Shown piece by piece: positions 36,184-45,828 of a stretch of DNA of 64,000 bases (position 1 is the stretch's first letter; each line of letters begins with the position of its first letter). Position numbers and translations under genes: made by a program. The notes below the pieces were generated by a model. The model worked only from the letters and a program-made list of their open reading frames with translations, was not told the DNA's origin and ran no database searches. The DNA is from Allorhizobium ampelinum S4 (GTDB taxonomy: Bacteria > Pseudomonadota > Alphaproteobacteria > Rhizobiales > Rhizobiaceae): assembly GCF_000016285.1 (NCBI RefSeq), contig NC_011989.1:3041001-3105000 (forward strand). The letters run 5' to 3'.

Positions 36184-37425
36184 TTACTTGGCGGCACACG
36201 TCGATTTGGTTAGTGGCGGCGATGCCGTATCATCGATGGCGCAGAACGGAATGGACCATACGAAATCCACAGCCAAAGCGATCCGCGTCAGATCTGAGGT
36301 GCTATCCGCCAGCATAGGAAGCGCAGGCGGATTTCCCGGAACCCAGAACCAAGACGGCTGGATCGGTCCAATCGGCGCATTTCCGAAATTACTCGTTAAT
36401 GGCTGACTGGCGGAAATCAAATCGAAACCGGCAAATGACGTCATCTTACCATTCGAATCAGCACCGGCACGGCCATGACAGGTTATGCAGGAAGAATAGG
36501 CGACAAAGCCTTTTTCCGTGACCGAATTGCCGAGGCGCACGGTCAGGCCGGTCGCGGTTGTCGTATCCGTCTGGCTGCCCTTCAAGCAATAGTTAAGGTA
36601 AGCCGGATCGATATCCGCGCCTGCAAACAGCGCTTTCAATGCTGGCGTCTTGGCGCAGGCAGGATATGGCGTTGTGGATTCAACCTGGGATATCGGTGGC
36701 TGGACGGATGGCACAGCGCCGAAACTGTCCGTGCAACCGATGACATCACACCGTCCGGGATTGTCCTGATGCTCGAAGGTAGCCCAGGTCCAGTTTGGAA
36801 CCTGCTTGGAAATCAGATGCATGGCGACCAGAGCATAGTCTTTTCCGCCCGCAGTATTGACATGGTAGAGCTTCTTGGCATCTGCAGCCGTTCCGCTGAA
36901 ACCATTGAAGGCTTTCAGCCCATCGACCGCGACCCAGTTGGCCTTCACTTCGATCGCATCTGTCGGAAAAGAAATAATACTATCTGATTTACTGAACGCA
37001 GCTTTAAGGCCGGAGACCTTATAAAGATTGTTGTTGACGATATAATCGAATGACGCATGGTTGCGGCGCACTTCTTCAATTGGCGTGCCAGGTTGGTCGT
37101 TGTTTCCGCCAGGCACCAGCAGTGCTTTTATCGGCGCTCCATGCGAGAGACGACTGAGAGCCCTGGGTACCAAACTCTTCGGTGATCCACCCTGTGGCCA
37201 AACTGGCTTGGGAGTGAAGGTGTCCGCGTCACTCGCCCAGGCTTCAAAGAGCGCATTATTGTTGCCCTCCGTCTTTGCCTTGGCGTTGACAGACAAAAAC
37301 AATGTCCAAGAATTTTCATCTGGCGCCGTCATCGCCGGATCGGCAACAGTTTGCGCCAAACCAGAACAGGCAAACGACATCGCTGCTATTAAAGATGTGA
37401 TGAGAATCACAAGATATTTTTTCAT
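36184..37425 (-). CDS. Secreted protein with one CxxCH haem-c motif, unrecognised family
   Basis: 413 residues from the ATG at 37425, chosen for AAAGGAG 6-8 bases before it. The N-terminus is a signal peptide (YLVILITSLIAAMSFACSGLAQ). One haem-c attachment motif lies near residue 330 (SSCITCHGRAGADS). Other Cys pairs are scattered, and much of the sequence is polar with no family I can name. Base composition is lower in GC than neighbouring genes, suggesting acquisition. A periplasmic electron-transfer or c-type haem oxidoreductase role is inferred only from CxxCH. It is divergent from the chemoreceptor gene. Confidence 0.78.
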   Translation of the reverse strand: MKKYLVILITSLIAAMSFACSGLAQTVADPAMTAPDENSWTLFLSVNAKAKTEGNNNALFEAWASDADTFTPKPVWPQGGSPKSLVPRALSRLSHGAPIKALLVPGGNNDQPGTPIEEVRRNHASFDYIVNNNLYKVSGLKAAFSKSDSIISFPTDAIEVKANWVAVDGLKAFNGFSGTAADAKKLYHVNTAGGKDYALVAMHLISKQVPNWTWATFEHQDNPGRCDVIGCTDSFGAVPSVQPPISQVESTTPYPACAKTPALKALFAGADIDPAYLNYCLKGSQTDTTTATGLTVRLGNSVTEKGFVAYSSCITCHGRAGADSNGKMTSFAGFDLISASQPLTSNFGNAPIGPIQPSWFWVPGNPPALPMLADSTSDLTRIALAVDFVWSIPFCAIDDTASPPLTKSTCAAK

Positions 37426-37651
37426 CGAGATCTCCTTTCCAAAAATGAGAAAACAACACCTATGGGTGCAATATACCTTACATCCATTTATGATTGTATT
37501 CTCATCCAAGCCGGATCTGCAAGGACAATTCAGGCTGTGCCACCCTCTGGAACAGCGAAAGTCAGATTGATTTCCAAAGCAATAATTAATTGTTCCACCC
37601 TACATTGAACCGATCGAGGGAGATTGCCGCGCCCCAGCGGAGGAGGAATCT

Positions 37652-39691
37652 ATGCGTATTAATGGTAAAATATATCTACTTGTTTTCATTCTCGGCTTTG
37701 CCGCATCCCTGATCGGGGCGATCGGGATTTTCGTGACATTGCGATATGACAACAAGACCGCACAGGTTCTCAATCTATCCGAGCGCGCCTTCCAGGGTGA
37801 GCGACTCAACCGCCTGATCACCTCGGTGGTGATGGAATCACGGGGTATCTATGCGGCGAAATCGAAGGAAGATGCCGACAAGTTCGGCAAGGGGCTGACA
37901 AAAAGTCTCGATGATATGGATGCCACGCTTCAAACCTGGCGGAAAATGATACCGGAAACCCAGGTGCAAGCCTTCCAATCCATGGTTGCCAAGGCAGCGG
38001 AATTCAGGACATTCCGCACGGAAACAGTCCGTTTGGGCACCGAAGTCGGTCCGCAGGCCGCCAATGAGCAGGGCAATAACGAGGCCAACCGCGCCAACCG
38101 CAAAGCCTTCCAGACCGAGGTAGATGCCGTCGTCAGCGCCGACAAGAAAGAACTCCAGGCGGTCACGGCATCGGTCGCCAGCTTCCAGACAGCCATGATG
38201 ATCCTGATCGTCTCGGTGACGGTCATCTCGATCCTGATCGGCGTCGGCCTCGGTATCTATATCGGCGTCAAGCAATTGAGCCGCCCGATCGTTCAGCTCA
38301 CCGCAGCTATCAAGCGTGTCGCCAATGGCGATTTCGAAACCGACGTGCCGGGCGCCACCCGCAAGGATGAAATCGGCGACATGGCCTTGGCGGTCGAAAC
38401 CTTCAAGCGCAACGGCCAGGACGTCGCCCGCATGAATGCCCAGGAAGCGGCCCTGCGCGCAAAAAGCGATGACCTGCAATCCAGCATGTCCGTTGTCGTC
38501 GCAGCAGCCGCCGATGGCGATTTCAGCAAGCGGATCGGCACCCATTATGACGACGCAAATCTTGATCGTTTTGCTAACAATATCAATGAGCTGATCGCAA
38601 GCGTCGAGCGCGGGGTGACGGAAACCCGACGAGTCATCGCCAATCTCGCGAGCGGCGATCTCAGCCAGGAAATGCAAGGCCAGTTCAGAGGCGCGTTCGG
38701 CGAATTGCAGGCCAATGTCAACACCACCTTTGAGCGCCTGCGCGACACGATTTCCAGCATCCGCCACAAGACGGACGCCATCAGCGGCAGCACCGGCCAA
38801 TTGAGCAATGCCACCAACGAATTGTCGATGCGCACCGAAAAGCAGGCCGCCGCTCTGGAGGAAACATCGGCGGCGCTCGACGAGATCACAGTCGTGGTGC
38901 GCGGCTCTTCGGAACGTGCCCAGGAAGCCAGCCGGATCGTGACAGAAGCCACGGAAAATGCCGCGCAATCAGCCGTCGTGGTGCGCGAAGCCGTGGACGC
39001 CATGGGCCGGATCGAAAATGCCTCCAAGGAAATTTCCACCATCATCAACGTGATCGACGAGATTTCCTTCCAGACCAACCTTCTGGCCCTGAATGCCGGT
39101 GTGGAAGCCGCCCGCGCGGGTGAGGCCGGCAAGGGTTTCGCCGTGGTTGCCCAGGAAGTGCGCGAACTGGCGCAACGCTCCGCCAATGCGGCCAAGGACA
39201 TCAAGGCGCTGATCACCAAATCCGGCCACGAGGTCGAAGGCGGGGTCAAGCTGGTGCAAAAGACCGGCGAGGCGCTGGCAAAGATCGAAAGCCGCGTGCT
39301 GACGATCAACGATCATATCCATTCCATCGCCAATGCGGCCAAGGAACAGGCAACCGGCTTGCATGAAATCAACGCCGCCATCAACCAGATGGATCAGGTG
39401 ACCCAGCAGAATGCCGCCATGGTCGAGGAAACCTCAGCTTCCACCCATTCGCTCTCCGACGAGGCGCAGAGCCTGGTCGGCCTGCTCAGCCATTTCAAGA
39501 TTTCCGGGCAGCAAGGCCAGGTTACGCCTGCGCCTCGACGCAGCGCACCGCAGCCGGTCTCCGCAAACCTAACCGCCCGCAGCCCGGCTCCGTCTCCGTC
39601 TCCGGCCCGCGAACGGGTCAAGGCCGTCGCCAAGGCCTTTGGCGGCGGTGCAGCTGCCGCTCAATCCCGGGATCAGTGGGAGGAGTTTTAA
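37652..39691 (+). CDS. Methyl-accepting chemotaxis protein
   Basis: 679 residues. Transmembrane segment at about 8-30, a periplasmic sensor to about 185 rich in helices, a second transmembrane segment (about 186-208), HAMP domain(s) (about 209-340), and a long cytoplasmic coiled coil. The signalling hairpin (FQTNLLALNAGVEAARAGEAGKGFAVVA... at about 470-520) is standard. The C-terminal pentapeptide QWEEF resembles the CheR/CheB-docking NWETF. GGAGGAGGAA precedes the ATG. The ligand is unknown; no che genes are adjacent. Confidence 0.95.
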   Translation: MRINGKIYLLVFILGFAASLIGAIGIFVTLRYDNKTAQVLNLSERAFQGERLNRLITSVVMESRGIYAAKSKEDADKFGKGLTKSLDDMDATLQTWRKMIPETQVQAFQSMVAKAAEFRTFRTETVRLGTEVGPQAANEQGNNEANRANRKAFQTEVDAVVSADKKELQAVTASVASFQTAMMILIVSVTVISILIGVGLGIYIGVKQLSRPIVQLTAAIKRVANGDFETDVPGATRKDEIGDMALAVETFKRNGQDVARMNAQEAALRAKSDDLQSSMSVVVAAAADGDFSKRIGTHYDDANLDRFANNINELIASVERGVTETRRVIANLASGDLSQEMQGQFRGAFGELQANVNTTFERLRDTISSIRHKTDAISGSTGQLSNATNELSMRTEKQAAALEETSAALDEITVVVRGSSERAQEASRIVTEATENAAQSAVVVREAVDAMGRIENASKEISTIINVIDEISFQTNLLALNAGVEAARAGEAGKGFAVVAQEVRELAQRSANAAKDIKALITKSGHEVEGGVKLVQKTGEALAKIESRVLTINDHIHSIANAAKEQATGLHEINAAINQMDQVTQQNAAMVEETSASTHSLSDEAQSLVGLLSHFKISGQQGQVTPAPRRSAPQPVSANLTARSPAPSPSPARERVKAVAKAFGGGAAAAQSRDQWEEF

Positions 39692-39773
39692 GCCAAGGGC
39701 GCGGCGCCTGTGCTATCGATAGACTAATTGTTTGATTTGACTATGGTTTAAGGAAAAAATGAGAGGTTGGCGG

Positions 39774-40988
39774 TCACAGAGAAGCAATCTTGTCCGTAAG
39801 CGCCACCCAACCACCAGGCTCCATGATCAAAGCTCCGACATCATAGGACCCAAGCAGGGCCAATACCGACCGTCTTGAACAGATCTCACTGAACAACTCA
39901 GTCGCAGGCCCTGCATCCCGGTAGAAATAGAAATTGTTCCTGGCCTCTGTGACCACAGTCTTCAACTCAGAGGACGGCAAGCGAGAGGCCGGAGGTGAAT
40001 GTTCTTCCAAGGCCTGCCTTGCCTGGGAAAGCCCCATGCCGGTCAGCCGTGGTGGCTTGTCGGCCTTGCGCAATTCTTCATTGGCGGCCTTCAGGTTCAT
40101 GCCGGTCAACCGCGGCGGACGGGAACGGGCGAGATAATCGTCTCGAAGCAGAAAATCATCCGGGTTCAAACGACGTGTCCGGCAATAGGCAGAGAATTGC
40201 TCCTGATAGGCGCGCCAATGAATTTCGAGGGCAAGCCGAGCGCATGACTTAGCATGGAACGCCTTGTCAAAAGTCTTGAAAGCCGAAGTGGCGCCGTTAA
40301 TACCGGCATTCACGGATGCGGTAGCGATTTCGCCCAGAACAGGCACCGAGCCCGTCACCAGTTTCGTACCCTCTATGCCGGATTTGTGAATCTTCCGCTT
40401 GATGACTTCGGCAATAATATCCGACAACGGCACGCCATCAGCTTGCCCCTGATTTGCGGCGTCCACCCTGCTTGCCAGCATTTTCAGCTTTGTCAGGTGA
40501 CTGGCAGTCGATGCCGTACTGTTGACCTGCTTGGCAACGGAAAGGGCATTGATTGGCAAGGCGCCCATCGATGCTGCAACTGACACCGAACCGGCGATTG
40601 AAACAGCATTGCTGCCGATTTCCTTGTACCGTCGGCGCTGCATATATTTCAGCGTCGCAGGGCTTTCACTGGTCAGGTCCCCGCTGCTGTGACCACGTGC
40701 CACGAAAAACGGATTCGGCGGCACAGAAATTCCGGCATTGCCCCGCGCCTTGTATCCGTTTCGGCCAGCTTCGGCGACACTTTGTCCCAAGGCTGCATAG
40801 CCGGTGCTATTGCCGCCATTGGCTGTCCCGAAAGCCACATCCAGGCATGCCGCCGCAACATCCGTAACGGACAGTGGTGCATCTTTCTTGTCGTATTTGC
40901 CTTTTGCATCGGCGGTTGCCGATACCCTGCCAGTATCCTTGAACTTCAACGATTTTGCAGCAAATGCGCTTTTCAGACTTCCAAGCAT
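39774..40988 (-). CDS. Unrecognised 404-residue protein with a PPRLTGM repeat
   Basis: Starts at the ATG 40988, with GGAGG 7 bases upstream; a longer frame to 41012 is unsupported. There is no signal peptide. The central part (about 125-165) is Ala/Ser/Val-rich with SNAVSIAGSVSVAASMGALPIN, possibly amphipathic or membrane-associating. About residues 280-330 carry a duplicated unit, PPRLTGMNLKAANEELRK and PPRLTGMGLSQARQALEE. I cannot assign a family. The neighbours (chemoreceptor, que genes) give no functional hint. A secreted effector is one speculation; there is no direct evidence. Confidence 0.7.
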   Translation of the reverse strand: MLGSLKSAFAAKSLKFKDTGRVSATADAKGKYDKKDAPLSVTDVAAACLDVAFGTANGGNSTGYAALGQSVAEAGRNGYKARGNAGISVPPNPFFVARGHSSGDLTSESPATLKYMQRRRYKEIGSNAVSIAGSVSVAASMGALPINALSVAKQVNSTASTASHLTKLKMLASRVDAANQGQADGVPLSDIIAEVIKRKIHKSGIEGTKLVTGSVPVLGEIATASVNAGINGATSAFKTFDKAFHAKSCARLALEIHWRAYQEQFSAYCRTRRLNPDDFLLRDDYLARSRPPRLTGMNLKAANEELRKADKPPRLTGMGLSQARQALEEHSPPASRLPSSELKTVVTEARNNFYFYRDAGPATELFSEICSRRSVLALLGSYDVGALIMEPGGWVALTDKIASL

Positions 40989-41076
40989 CGCCAATCCTCC
41001 GACATCTTGCACGGACGCAGAATGGCACAGAGATAGTCAAAATACGACGAAAAAGACGCAAAGAGGATAAAATATC

Positions 41077-41826
41077 TCACACGCCGCGCTTGTTGCCCCA
41101 GAGCAGCACATGCAGTTGCGGCAGCACACGGGCGGCAAACCAGCGGTCTTCGACCACCCGGTCCACCAGCCAATGCATCCGGGTCATGATCCCATCCATG
41201 TCGATGACCGCGTCATCGTCTTCCGGCGGCGGGGGTGTATGGTTGCCGGGCTGGAGATAGACCGGCAGATGCGGATGCCGGGCGCTGGCATCGCGCGCAT
41301 AGGCATAATCGGCTTCATCGAAGACGATGAACTTCAGCACGGTGAGCGGGCTTTGCTGCTCACCCCGCGCTGCGGCTTTCTCAAGACAGAGCGAAAGCGC
41401 GTCCCAATCCGTCTCCATCCCGCTCGAAGGCGGCTTGGGCGACACCACCAGCACATCCAGATCGGCAAACCAGTCGCGGGCAATCGACCCTTGGGTCTCA
41501 AGGGCGAAGCGGTAGCCCCGCTCATGACCGTGGGCAATCAGCGCGCCCAACGGCTGGATCGCCGGGTTGCCACCCGATAGCGACACCATCAATGGCACGC
41601 CCCCGGATAGGCTTTCCACCTCGGCCCAGATGGCCTGGACGCTCATCGGCAGCCATTCTTCCCGAAACCGGCTTTCGACGGCATGCAGACTATCGCACCA
41701 GGAACAGCGATAATCGCAGCCGCCCATGCGCACGAACACGGTTGGTTGGCCGATCAGCACGCCTTCGCCCTGAATGGTCGGCCCGAAGATTTCGCTGACC
41801 CGGATCACGGTTTCCGACGCGGTCAA
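41077..41826 (-). CDS. queE: 7-carboxy-7-deazaguanine synthase QueE
   Basis: About 249 residues starting at a TTG at 41826 that overlaps the queD stop (TTGA), with GGAG about 9 bases upstream; longer frames are open to 41901. A radical SAM enzyme that contracts the CPH4 ring. The cluster motif is [11 protein letters not shown] (C-x3-C-x2-C). Later parts fit the family: [21 protein letters not shown], and [11 protein letters not shown]. It acts third in the preQ0 pathway, after QueD. Confidence 0.93.
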   Translation of the reverse strand: MTASETVIRVSEIFGPTIQGEGVLIGQPTVFVRMGGCDYRCSWCDSLHAVESRFREEWLPMSVQAIWAEVESLSGGVPLMVSLSGGNPAIQPLGALIAHGHERGYRFALETQGSIARDWFADLDVLVVSPKPPSSGMETDWDALSLCLEKAAARGEQQSPLTVLKFIVFDEADYAYARDASARHPHLPVYLQPGNHTPPPPEDDDAVIDMDGIMTRMHWLVDRVVEDRWFAARVLPQLHVLLWGNKRGV

Positions 41827-42179
41827 GGACGATACTCCGCCCAGGTCTTCTGGGTTTCGCTGACCCGCACTGCAGAGGTCTCGGCAAAATGCTGCTTGCA
41901 CCAGTCATAGAAATGCTTGGCCAGGCATTCTGCCGTGGTCTTGTCATGACCCAGGACATCATTGAGATGGCGGTGATCGAAGGCCTCATCGATATAGGCC
42001 TTCAGCACTTTCAGCTCATGATAGTCGCGCAGGAACCCGTACTCATTCAACTCCTCGCCCGACAATTCGACCAGGACAATGTAATTATGCCCATGCAGCC
42101 GGGCGCATTGATGATCGTCGGGCAGGCCTTTCAGCTGGTGCGAGGCGGAAAAATGAAATTCCTTGGTGATCCGGTACAT
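41823..42179 (-). CDS. queD: 6-carboxy-5,6,7,8-tetrahydropterin synthase QueD
   Basis: 118 residues, the standard size. It converts dihydroneopterin triphosphate to CPH4. Zinc-ligand and catalytic motifs: FHFSASHQL (His14), [13 protein letters not shown] (Cys25, His29, His31), and DHRHLND. It lies 4 bases after queC and overlaps queE by 4, so the three genes are one coupled unit. The substrate-binding Glu is in the SETQKTW segment at the end. Confidence 0.95.
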   Translation of the reverse strand: MYRITKEFHFSASHQLKGLPDDHQCARLHGHNYIVLVELSGEELNEYGFLRDYHELKVLKAYIDEAFDHRHLNDVLGHDKTTAECLAKHFYDWCKQHFAETSAVRVSETQKTWAEYRP

Positions 42180-42183
42180 GGAA

Positions 42184-42891
42184 TCAGACCTCCCTGGCCT
42201 GGAAGCCGGAGGTGGCGCTGACCCAGAAATCCGGGTCTTCGTAGTCGGTAGGATCGGTGACACCGGCCAGATGAAAGGCTTCGCGCCGCTCCACACAGGT
42301 GCCGCACCGCCCGCAATGACGCGCACCGCCCTTGTAGCAGGACCACGTCTGGTCAAACGGCGTGCCGTATTTCGCGCCCTCGGTGACGATATCGGCCTTG
42401 GAGACCGTCACGAACGGGGCCAGCAATTTGACATCGGCATAGCCCTCCAGCGCATGGGCCTGCATGATCTGGAACGCATCAATGAAGCCGGGTCGGCAAT
42501 CGGGATAGATGAAGTGGTCGCCGCCATGCACGGCCAAGGCGACCGCATCAGCCTTCTTCGCCGCAGCCACCCCGAAGGCAATCGCCAGCATAATGGCATT
42601 GCGGTTCGGCACGACGGTGATCTTCATCGTCTCCTCGGCATAATGGCCATCGGGCACGTCAAGATCGTCTGTGAGGGCCGAGCCGGTCAGGCTGGCACCA
42701 ATATTGGTCATGTCGATGATCTGGTGCGGCACACCCAGCCGCTTGGCCGCGAGTGCTGCAAAATCCAGCTCTTTTTTATGACGCTGGCCGTAATCGAAGG
42801 AGATCAGGCCGATCAACTCATGCTCCGCTGCCATTTTGTCGGCAAGCGAAACGGAATCGAGTCCGCCAGAGCAGACGACGAGTATTTTCAT
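42184..42891 (-). CDS. queC: 7-cyano-7-deazaguanine synthase QueC
   Basis: 235 residues from the ATG at 42891; the frame stays open to 43023 without support. It turns CDG into preQ0 using ATP and ammonia. P-loop SGGLDS at 8-13; ISFDYGQRHKKEL; zinc-binding Cys set in WSCYKGGARHCGRCGTCVERR. AAGGA, the ribosome-binding site, lies inside a candidate preQ1 riboswitch. First gene of the queC-queD-queE operon, which makes the precursor of the tRNA nucleoside queuosine. Confidence 0.96.
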   Translation of the reverse strand: MKILVVCSGGLDSVSLADKMAAEHELIGLISFDYGQRHKKELDFAALAAKRLGVPHQIIDMTNIGASLTGSALTDDLDVPDGHYAEETMKITVVPNRNAIMLAIAFGVAAAKKADAVALAVHGGDHFIYPDCRPGFIDAFQIMQAHALEGYADVKLLAPFVTVSKADIVTEGAKYGTPFDQTWSCYKGGARHCGRCGTCVERREAFHLAGVTDPTDYEDPDFWVSATSGFQAREV

Positions 42892-42898
42892 GGTTCTA

Positions 42899-42932
42899 GT
42901 CCTTGTTTTTTCCGGGTAGGCTGCGACCGGTG
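42899..42932 (-). promoter_or_regulatory. Candidate preQ1 class I riboswitch ahead of queC
   Basis: On the minus strand, CCGG and CCGG (42927-42930 and 42912-42915) flank a short loop, then an A-rich run (GGAAAAAACAAGGA) leads to the queC ribosome-binding site. This hairpin plus A-rich tail and sequestered AAGGA fits the small preQ1-I aptamer. The gene it precedes fits too. Judged by eye; no covariance search was done. Confidence 0.5.
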
Positions 42933-43088
42933 GTGAAAACCGTGGCCCTGATAGCGCAGAAGTGAGGTTTTGCAAACCCGCCCGAACGGGTAATTGCCCC
43001 GAGAACGACCCTAGATTTTCCATGGCACTGGTAACGGGGTGGGGCCAAGCTTACATAGGGCTCAACAAAATGGCTGCGGGGAGAAGAC

Positions 43089-44123
43089 ATGTCCGGCTTC
43101 GATATTCTGGTTATTGCCCTGGTGGGCTTCGTCATCCTGGTGCTGATTGCCGGGGTCAAGACCGTGCCGCAGGGCTTTCGCTATACGGTGGAACGTTTCG
43201 GACGCTATACCCGCACGCTGGAACCGGGCCTCAACATCATCACACCCTTTATTGAGACCATCGGTGCCAGGATGAACGTGATGGAACAGGTGCTGGATGT
43301 TCCGACCCAGGAAGTCATCACCAAGGATAATGCCAGCGTCTCCGCCGATGCCGTGGCCTTTTATCAGGTCCTGAACGCCGCCGAGGCCGCCTATCAGGTT
43401 GCCAATCTGGAAAACGCCATTCTCAACCTGACCATGACCAATATCCGCTCGGTCATGGGCTCGATGGATCTCGATGAACTGCTGTCCAACCGCGAGGTCA
43501 TCAACGACCGGCTGCTGCGGGTGGTGGATGAAGCCGTGCGCCCCTGGGGCATCAAGGTCACCCGAGTCGAGATCAAGGATATCCAGCCGCCCAAGGATCT
43601 GGTCGATGCCATGGGCCGCCAGATGAAAGCCGAGCGTGAAAAACGCGCCCTGGTGCTGGAAGCTGAAGGCTTCCGCAATGCCCAGATTCTGCGGGCCGAA
43701 GGCGCCAAGCAATCCGCCATCCTCCAGGCCGAAGGCCAGAGGGAAGCCGCCTATCGCGAGGCCGAGGCCCGCGAACGTTTGGCCGAAGCGGAAGCCAAGG
43801 CGACGGCCCTGGTCTCCGCAGCAATTGCCGCCGGTGATGTCCAGGCCATCAACTATTTCGTCGCCCAGAAATATACCGAGGCGATGACCGCAATCGGCAC
43901 CGCCTCCAACTCGAAAATCGTGCTGATGCCGATGGAAGCGTCATCGCTGATCGGCTCACTGAGCGGCATTGGCGCCATCGCCCGCGAAGTGTTCGGAGGC
44001 GATGCGCCGCAGGCGAGTTCCAACCCGGCTCGTGCCTCTGGCTCACCAGCCAGAAGCGTTCCGAAAACCACCACAGTCAGCACTACGCCCGCGATCAATC
44101 CCTTCGCCAAGTCGGAGGAATAA
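43089..44123 (+). CDS. SPFH/stomatin-like membrane protease modulator (QmcA-like)
   Basis: 344 residues. A single N-terminal transmembrane segment (about 5-27) precedes the SPFH domain ([65 protein letters not shown]). A long charged helix follows ([15 protein letters not shown]... to about 255), then a Ser/Pro-rich tail. Such proteins form large membrane rings that organise lipid domains and regulate FtsH-type proteases. GGGGAG precedes the ATG. It is paired with NfeD downstream. Confidence 0.92.
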   Translation: MSGFDILVIALVGFVILVLIAGVKTVPQGFRYTVERFGRYTRTLEPGLNIITPFIETIGARMNVMEQVLDVPTQEVITKDNASVSADAVAFYQVLNAAEAAYQVANLENAILNLTMTNIRSVMGSMDLDELLSNREVINDRLLRVVDEAVRPWGIKVTRVEIKDIQPPKDLVDAMGRQMKAEREKRALVLEAEGFRNAQILRAEGAKQSAILQAEGQREAAYREAEARERLAEAEAKATALVSAAIAAGDVQAINYFVAQKYTEAMTAIGTASNSKIVLMPMEASSLIGSLSGIGAIAREVFGGDAPQASSNPARASGSPARSVPKTTTVSTTPAINPFAKSEE

Positions 44124-44129
44124 GCCGCC

Positions 44130-44588
44130 ATGTTCGCCACGCTGGTCGATCAATGGGGACCGTGGAGCTGGCTGGTGCTGGGGCTGGCACTGCTGGCCGT
44201 CGAACTGGTCATGCCCGGCATGTTCATGATCTGGATCGGGCTGGGCGCTATTGCCACTGGCCTGCTGTCTCTCGCCTTCTGGGGCGACGCCTTCTGGCCC
44301 TGGCAGGTTCAAGCGCTGGTGTTCTGCGCCTTTTCCATCGCGGCCATCCTGATCGGACGTCAATATCTACGCTCCGACGCCAGAAGCAGCGACGAGCCGC
44401 TGCTCAATCAGCGCACCGCAAGCCTTGTCGGACGCACCGCCACGCTCCAGGAACCGATCCGCGAGGGCCGTGGCCGGATCAGGTTGGACGATACGTTCTG
44501 GACAGTGTCAGGACCGGATCAGGAGATTGGAACGCAAGTCAAGATCATCGCTGCCCATGGGCGAGATTTGACGGTTGATGCGGTTTGA
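44130..44588 (+). CDS. NfeD-like membrane protein
   Basis: 152 residues. Hydrophobic segments in the N-terminal half (about 12-75) and a C-terminal OB-fold (GRTATLQEPIREGRGRIRLDD to KIIAAHGRDLTVDAV). Short NfeD proteins are encoded next to stomatin-like genes and assist them; here the spacing is 6 bases with GGAGG at the end of the partner gene. The pair is therefore an operon. Confidence 0.9.
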   Translation: MFATLVDQWGPWSWLVLGLALLAVELVMPGMFMIWIGLGAIATGLLSLAFWGDAFWPWQVQALVFCAFSIAAILIGRQYLRSDARSSDEPLLNQRTASLVGRTATLQEPIREGRGRIRLDDTFWTVSGPDQEIGTQVKIIAAHGRDLTVDAV

Positions 44589-44713
44589 AGAGGCCTATCT
44601 AAAAAATAATCCGAGTACTTCAGCGAAACGTCGTATTTTGTCTCGCCTCTACTCCTCCACTCCGAAGTCATTTTCCACCGGAAAAGATCCAAAGACGTTT
44701 TCGGCTCTATCCC

Positions 44714-44734
44714 TCTTCTTCCCAGCGGGAAGAA
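44714..44734. repeat. Short palindrome, 9-bp arms
   Basis: CTTCTTCCC at 44714-44722 pairs with GGGAAGAAG at 44726-44734, followed by a G-rich stretch (GGGGGATGAGGGGG). It lies in the 244-base gap between the NfeD gene and the convergent kpsF-like gene and is of the same kind as the repeat at 3539. Confidence 0.55.
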
Positions 44735-44832
44735 GGTCCCGGCAGGGGGATGAGGGGGCGGCGGAGCCGAAATACCGAAAGTCTTTTACGCTGCGGGTTC
44801 AATATAAACCTGCCGACGCTATCACTCACTCT

Positions 44833-45828
44833 TTAAGCCACACCAATCCGCAACAAATCATGGAAGTGGATGATGCCGTTTGGCACACCGTCTTCATCGG
44901 TCACAAACAGCGCCGAAATATTGTGCTGGTTGAGGATCGCCATGGCGGTGGTCGCAAGTGTTTCGGTGTGAACCGTCTTTGGGTGACGGGTCATCACCTC
45001 TTCCACCATCCGCTCACCGAGATTGCGGTTGAGGTTACGGGCAATATCGCCATCGGTGATGATACCGACCAACCGGTTAGCGCTGTCGGTGACGCCGACG
45101 CAGCCAAAACGCTTCTGCGATAGCATGATAATCGCTTCCGGCACCGATGTGCCTTCCGGCACCAGCGGCACGTCCTCGCCGATATGCATCATGTCGCCGA
45201 CATGAGTCAGCATCGCGCCCAGCTTGCCGCCCGGATGGAAGGTCTTGAAATCATTCGGCCCGAAGCCACGAGCTTCCAGCAGCGCCAGCGCCAGCGCATC
45301 GCCCAGCGCCATCTGCATCATGGTGGAGGTGGTCGGCGCCAAGCCATGCGGGCAGGCTTCCTGCACCTTGGGCATCAAAAGCACGATATCGGCTTCACGT
45401 GCCAACGTGGATTGCTCACCGGCGGTAATGGCTATCAGTGGAATGGAAAACCGGCGAGTGAAGGACAGGATTCCGTTCAGCTCGGTGCTTTCGCCGCCCC
45501 AGGACAGGGCAATCACCACATCGTCACGGGCAATCATGCCGAGGTCGCCATGATTGGCTTCCGCCGGATGGATGAAGAAAGCCGGTGTGCCTGTCGAGGC
45601 GAACGTTGCCGCGATCTTGCCGCCGATGTGGCCGCTCTTGCCGACGCCAGAGACGATCACCCGGCCCGAGCTTTTGCCGATAACATCGATTGCGTTGCAA
45701 AACGGCCCGGCAAGATACCCTGCCAAAGCCTCTTCCAGGGCCGCCAGCCCGCTTTGTTCGGTAGCGACGACACGCAATGCAGCCTTGATGGCGCTTGCTT
45801 CCACGAGTTTTACAGCCAGCTTGTTCAT
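44833..45828 (-). CDS. Arabinose-5-phosphate isomerase (KpsF/GutQ/KdsD family)
   Basis: About 331 residues from the ATG at 45828 (45840 is also possible). It isomerises ribulose-5-phosphate to arabinose-5-phosphate, the precursor of Kdo for LPS. SIS domain (about 40-180) with VIVSGVGKSGHIGGKIAATF and HPAEANHGDLGMI; phosphosugar loop SWGGES; CPHGLAPTTSTMMQMALGDALA. Two CBS domains follow (LVPEGTSVPEAIIML, KTVHTETLATTAMAILNQ). Length and layout fit KdsD. The upstream gene is divergent. Confidence 0.92.
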   Translation of the reverse strand: MNKLAVKLVEASAIKAALRVVATEQSGLAALEEALAGYLAGPFCNAIDVIGKSSGRVIVSGVGKSGHIGGKIAATFASTGTPAFFIHPAEANHGDLGMIARDDVVIALSWGGESTELNGILSFTRRFSIPLIAITAGEQSTLAREADIVLLMPKVQEACPHGLAPTTSTMMQMALGDALALALLEARGFGPNDFKTFHPGGKLGAMLTHVGDMMHIGEDVPLVPEGTSVPEAIIMLSQKRFGCVGVTDSANRLVGIITDGDIARNLNRNLGERMVEEVMTRHPKTVHTETLATTAMAILNQHNISALFVTDEDGVPNGIIHFHDLLRIGVA

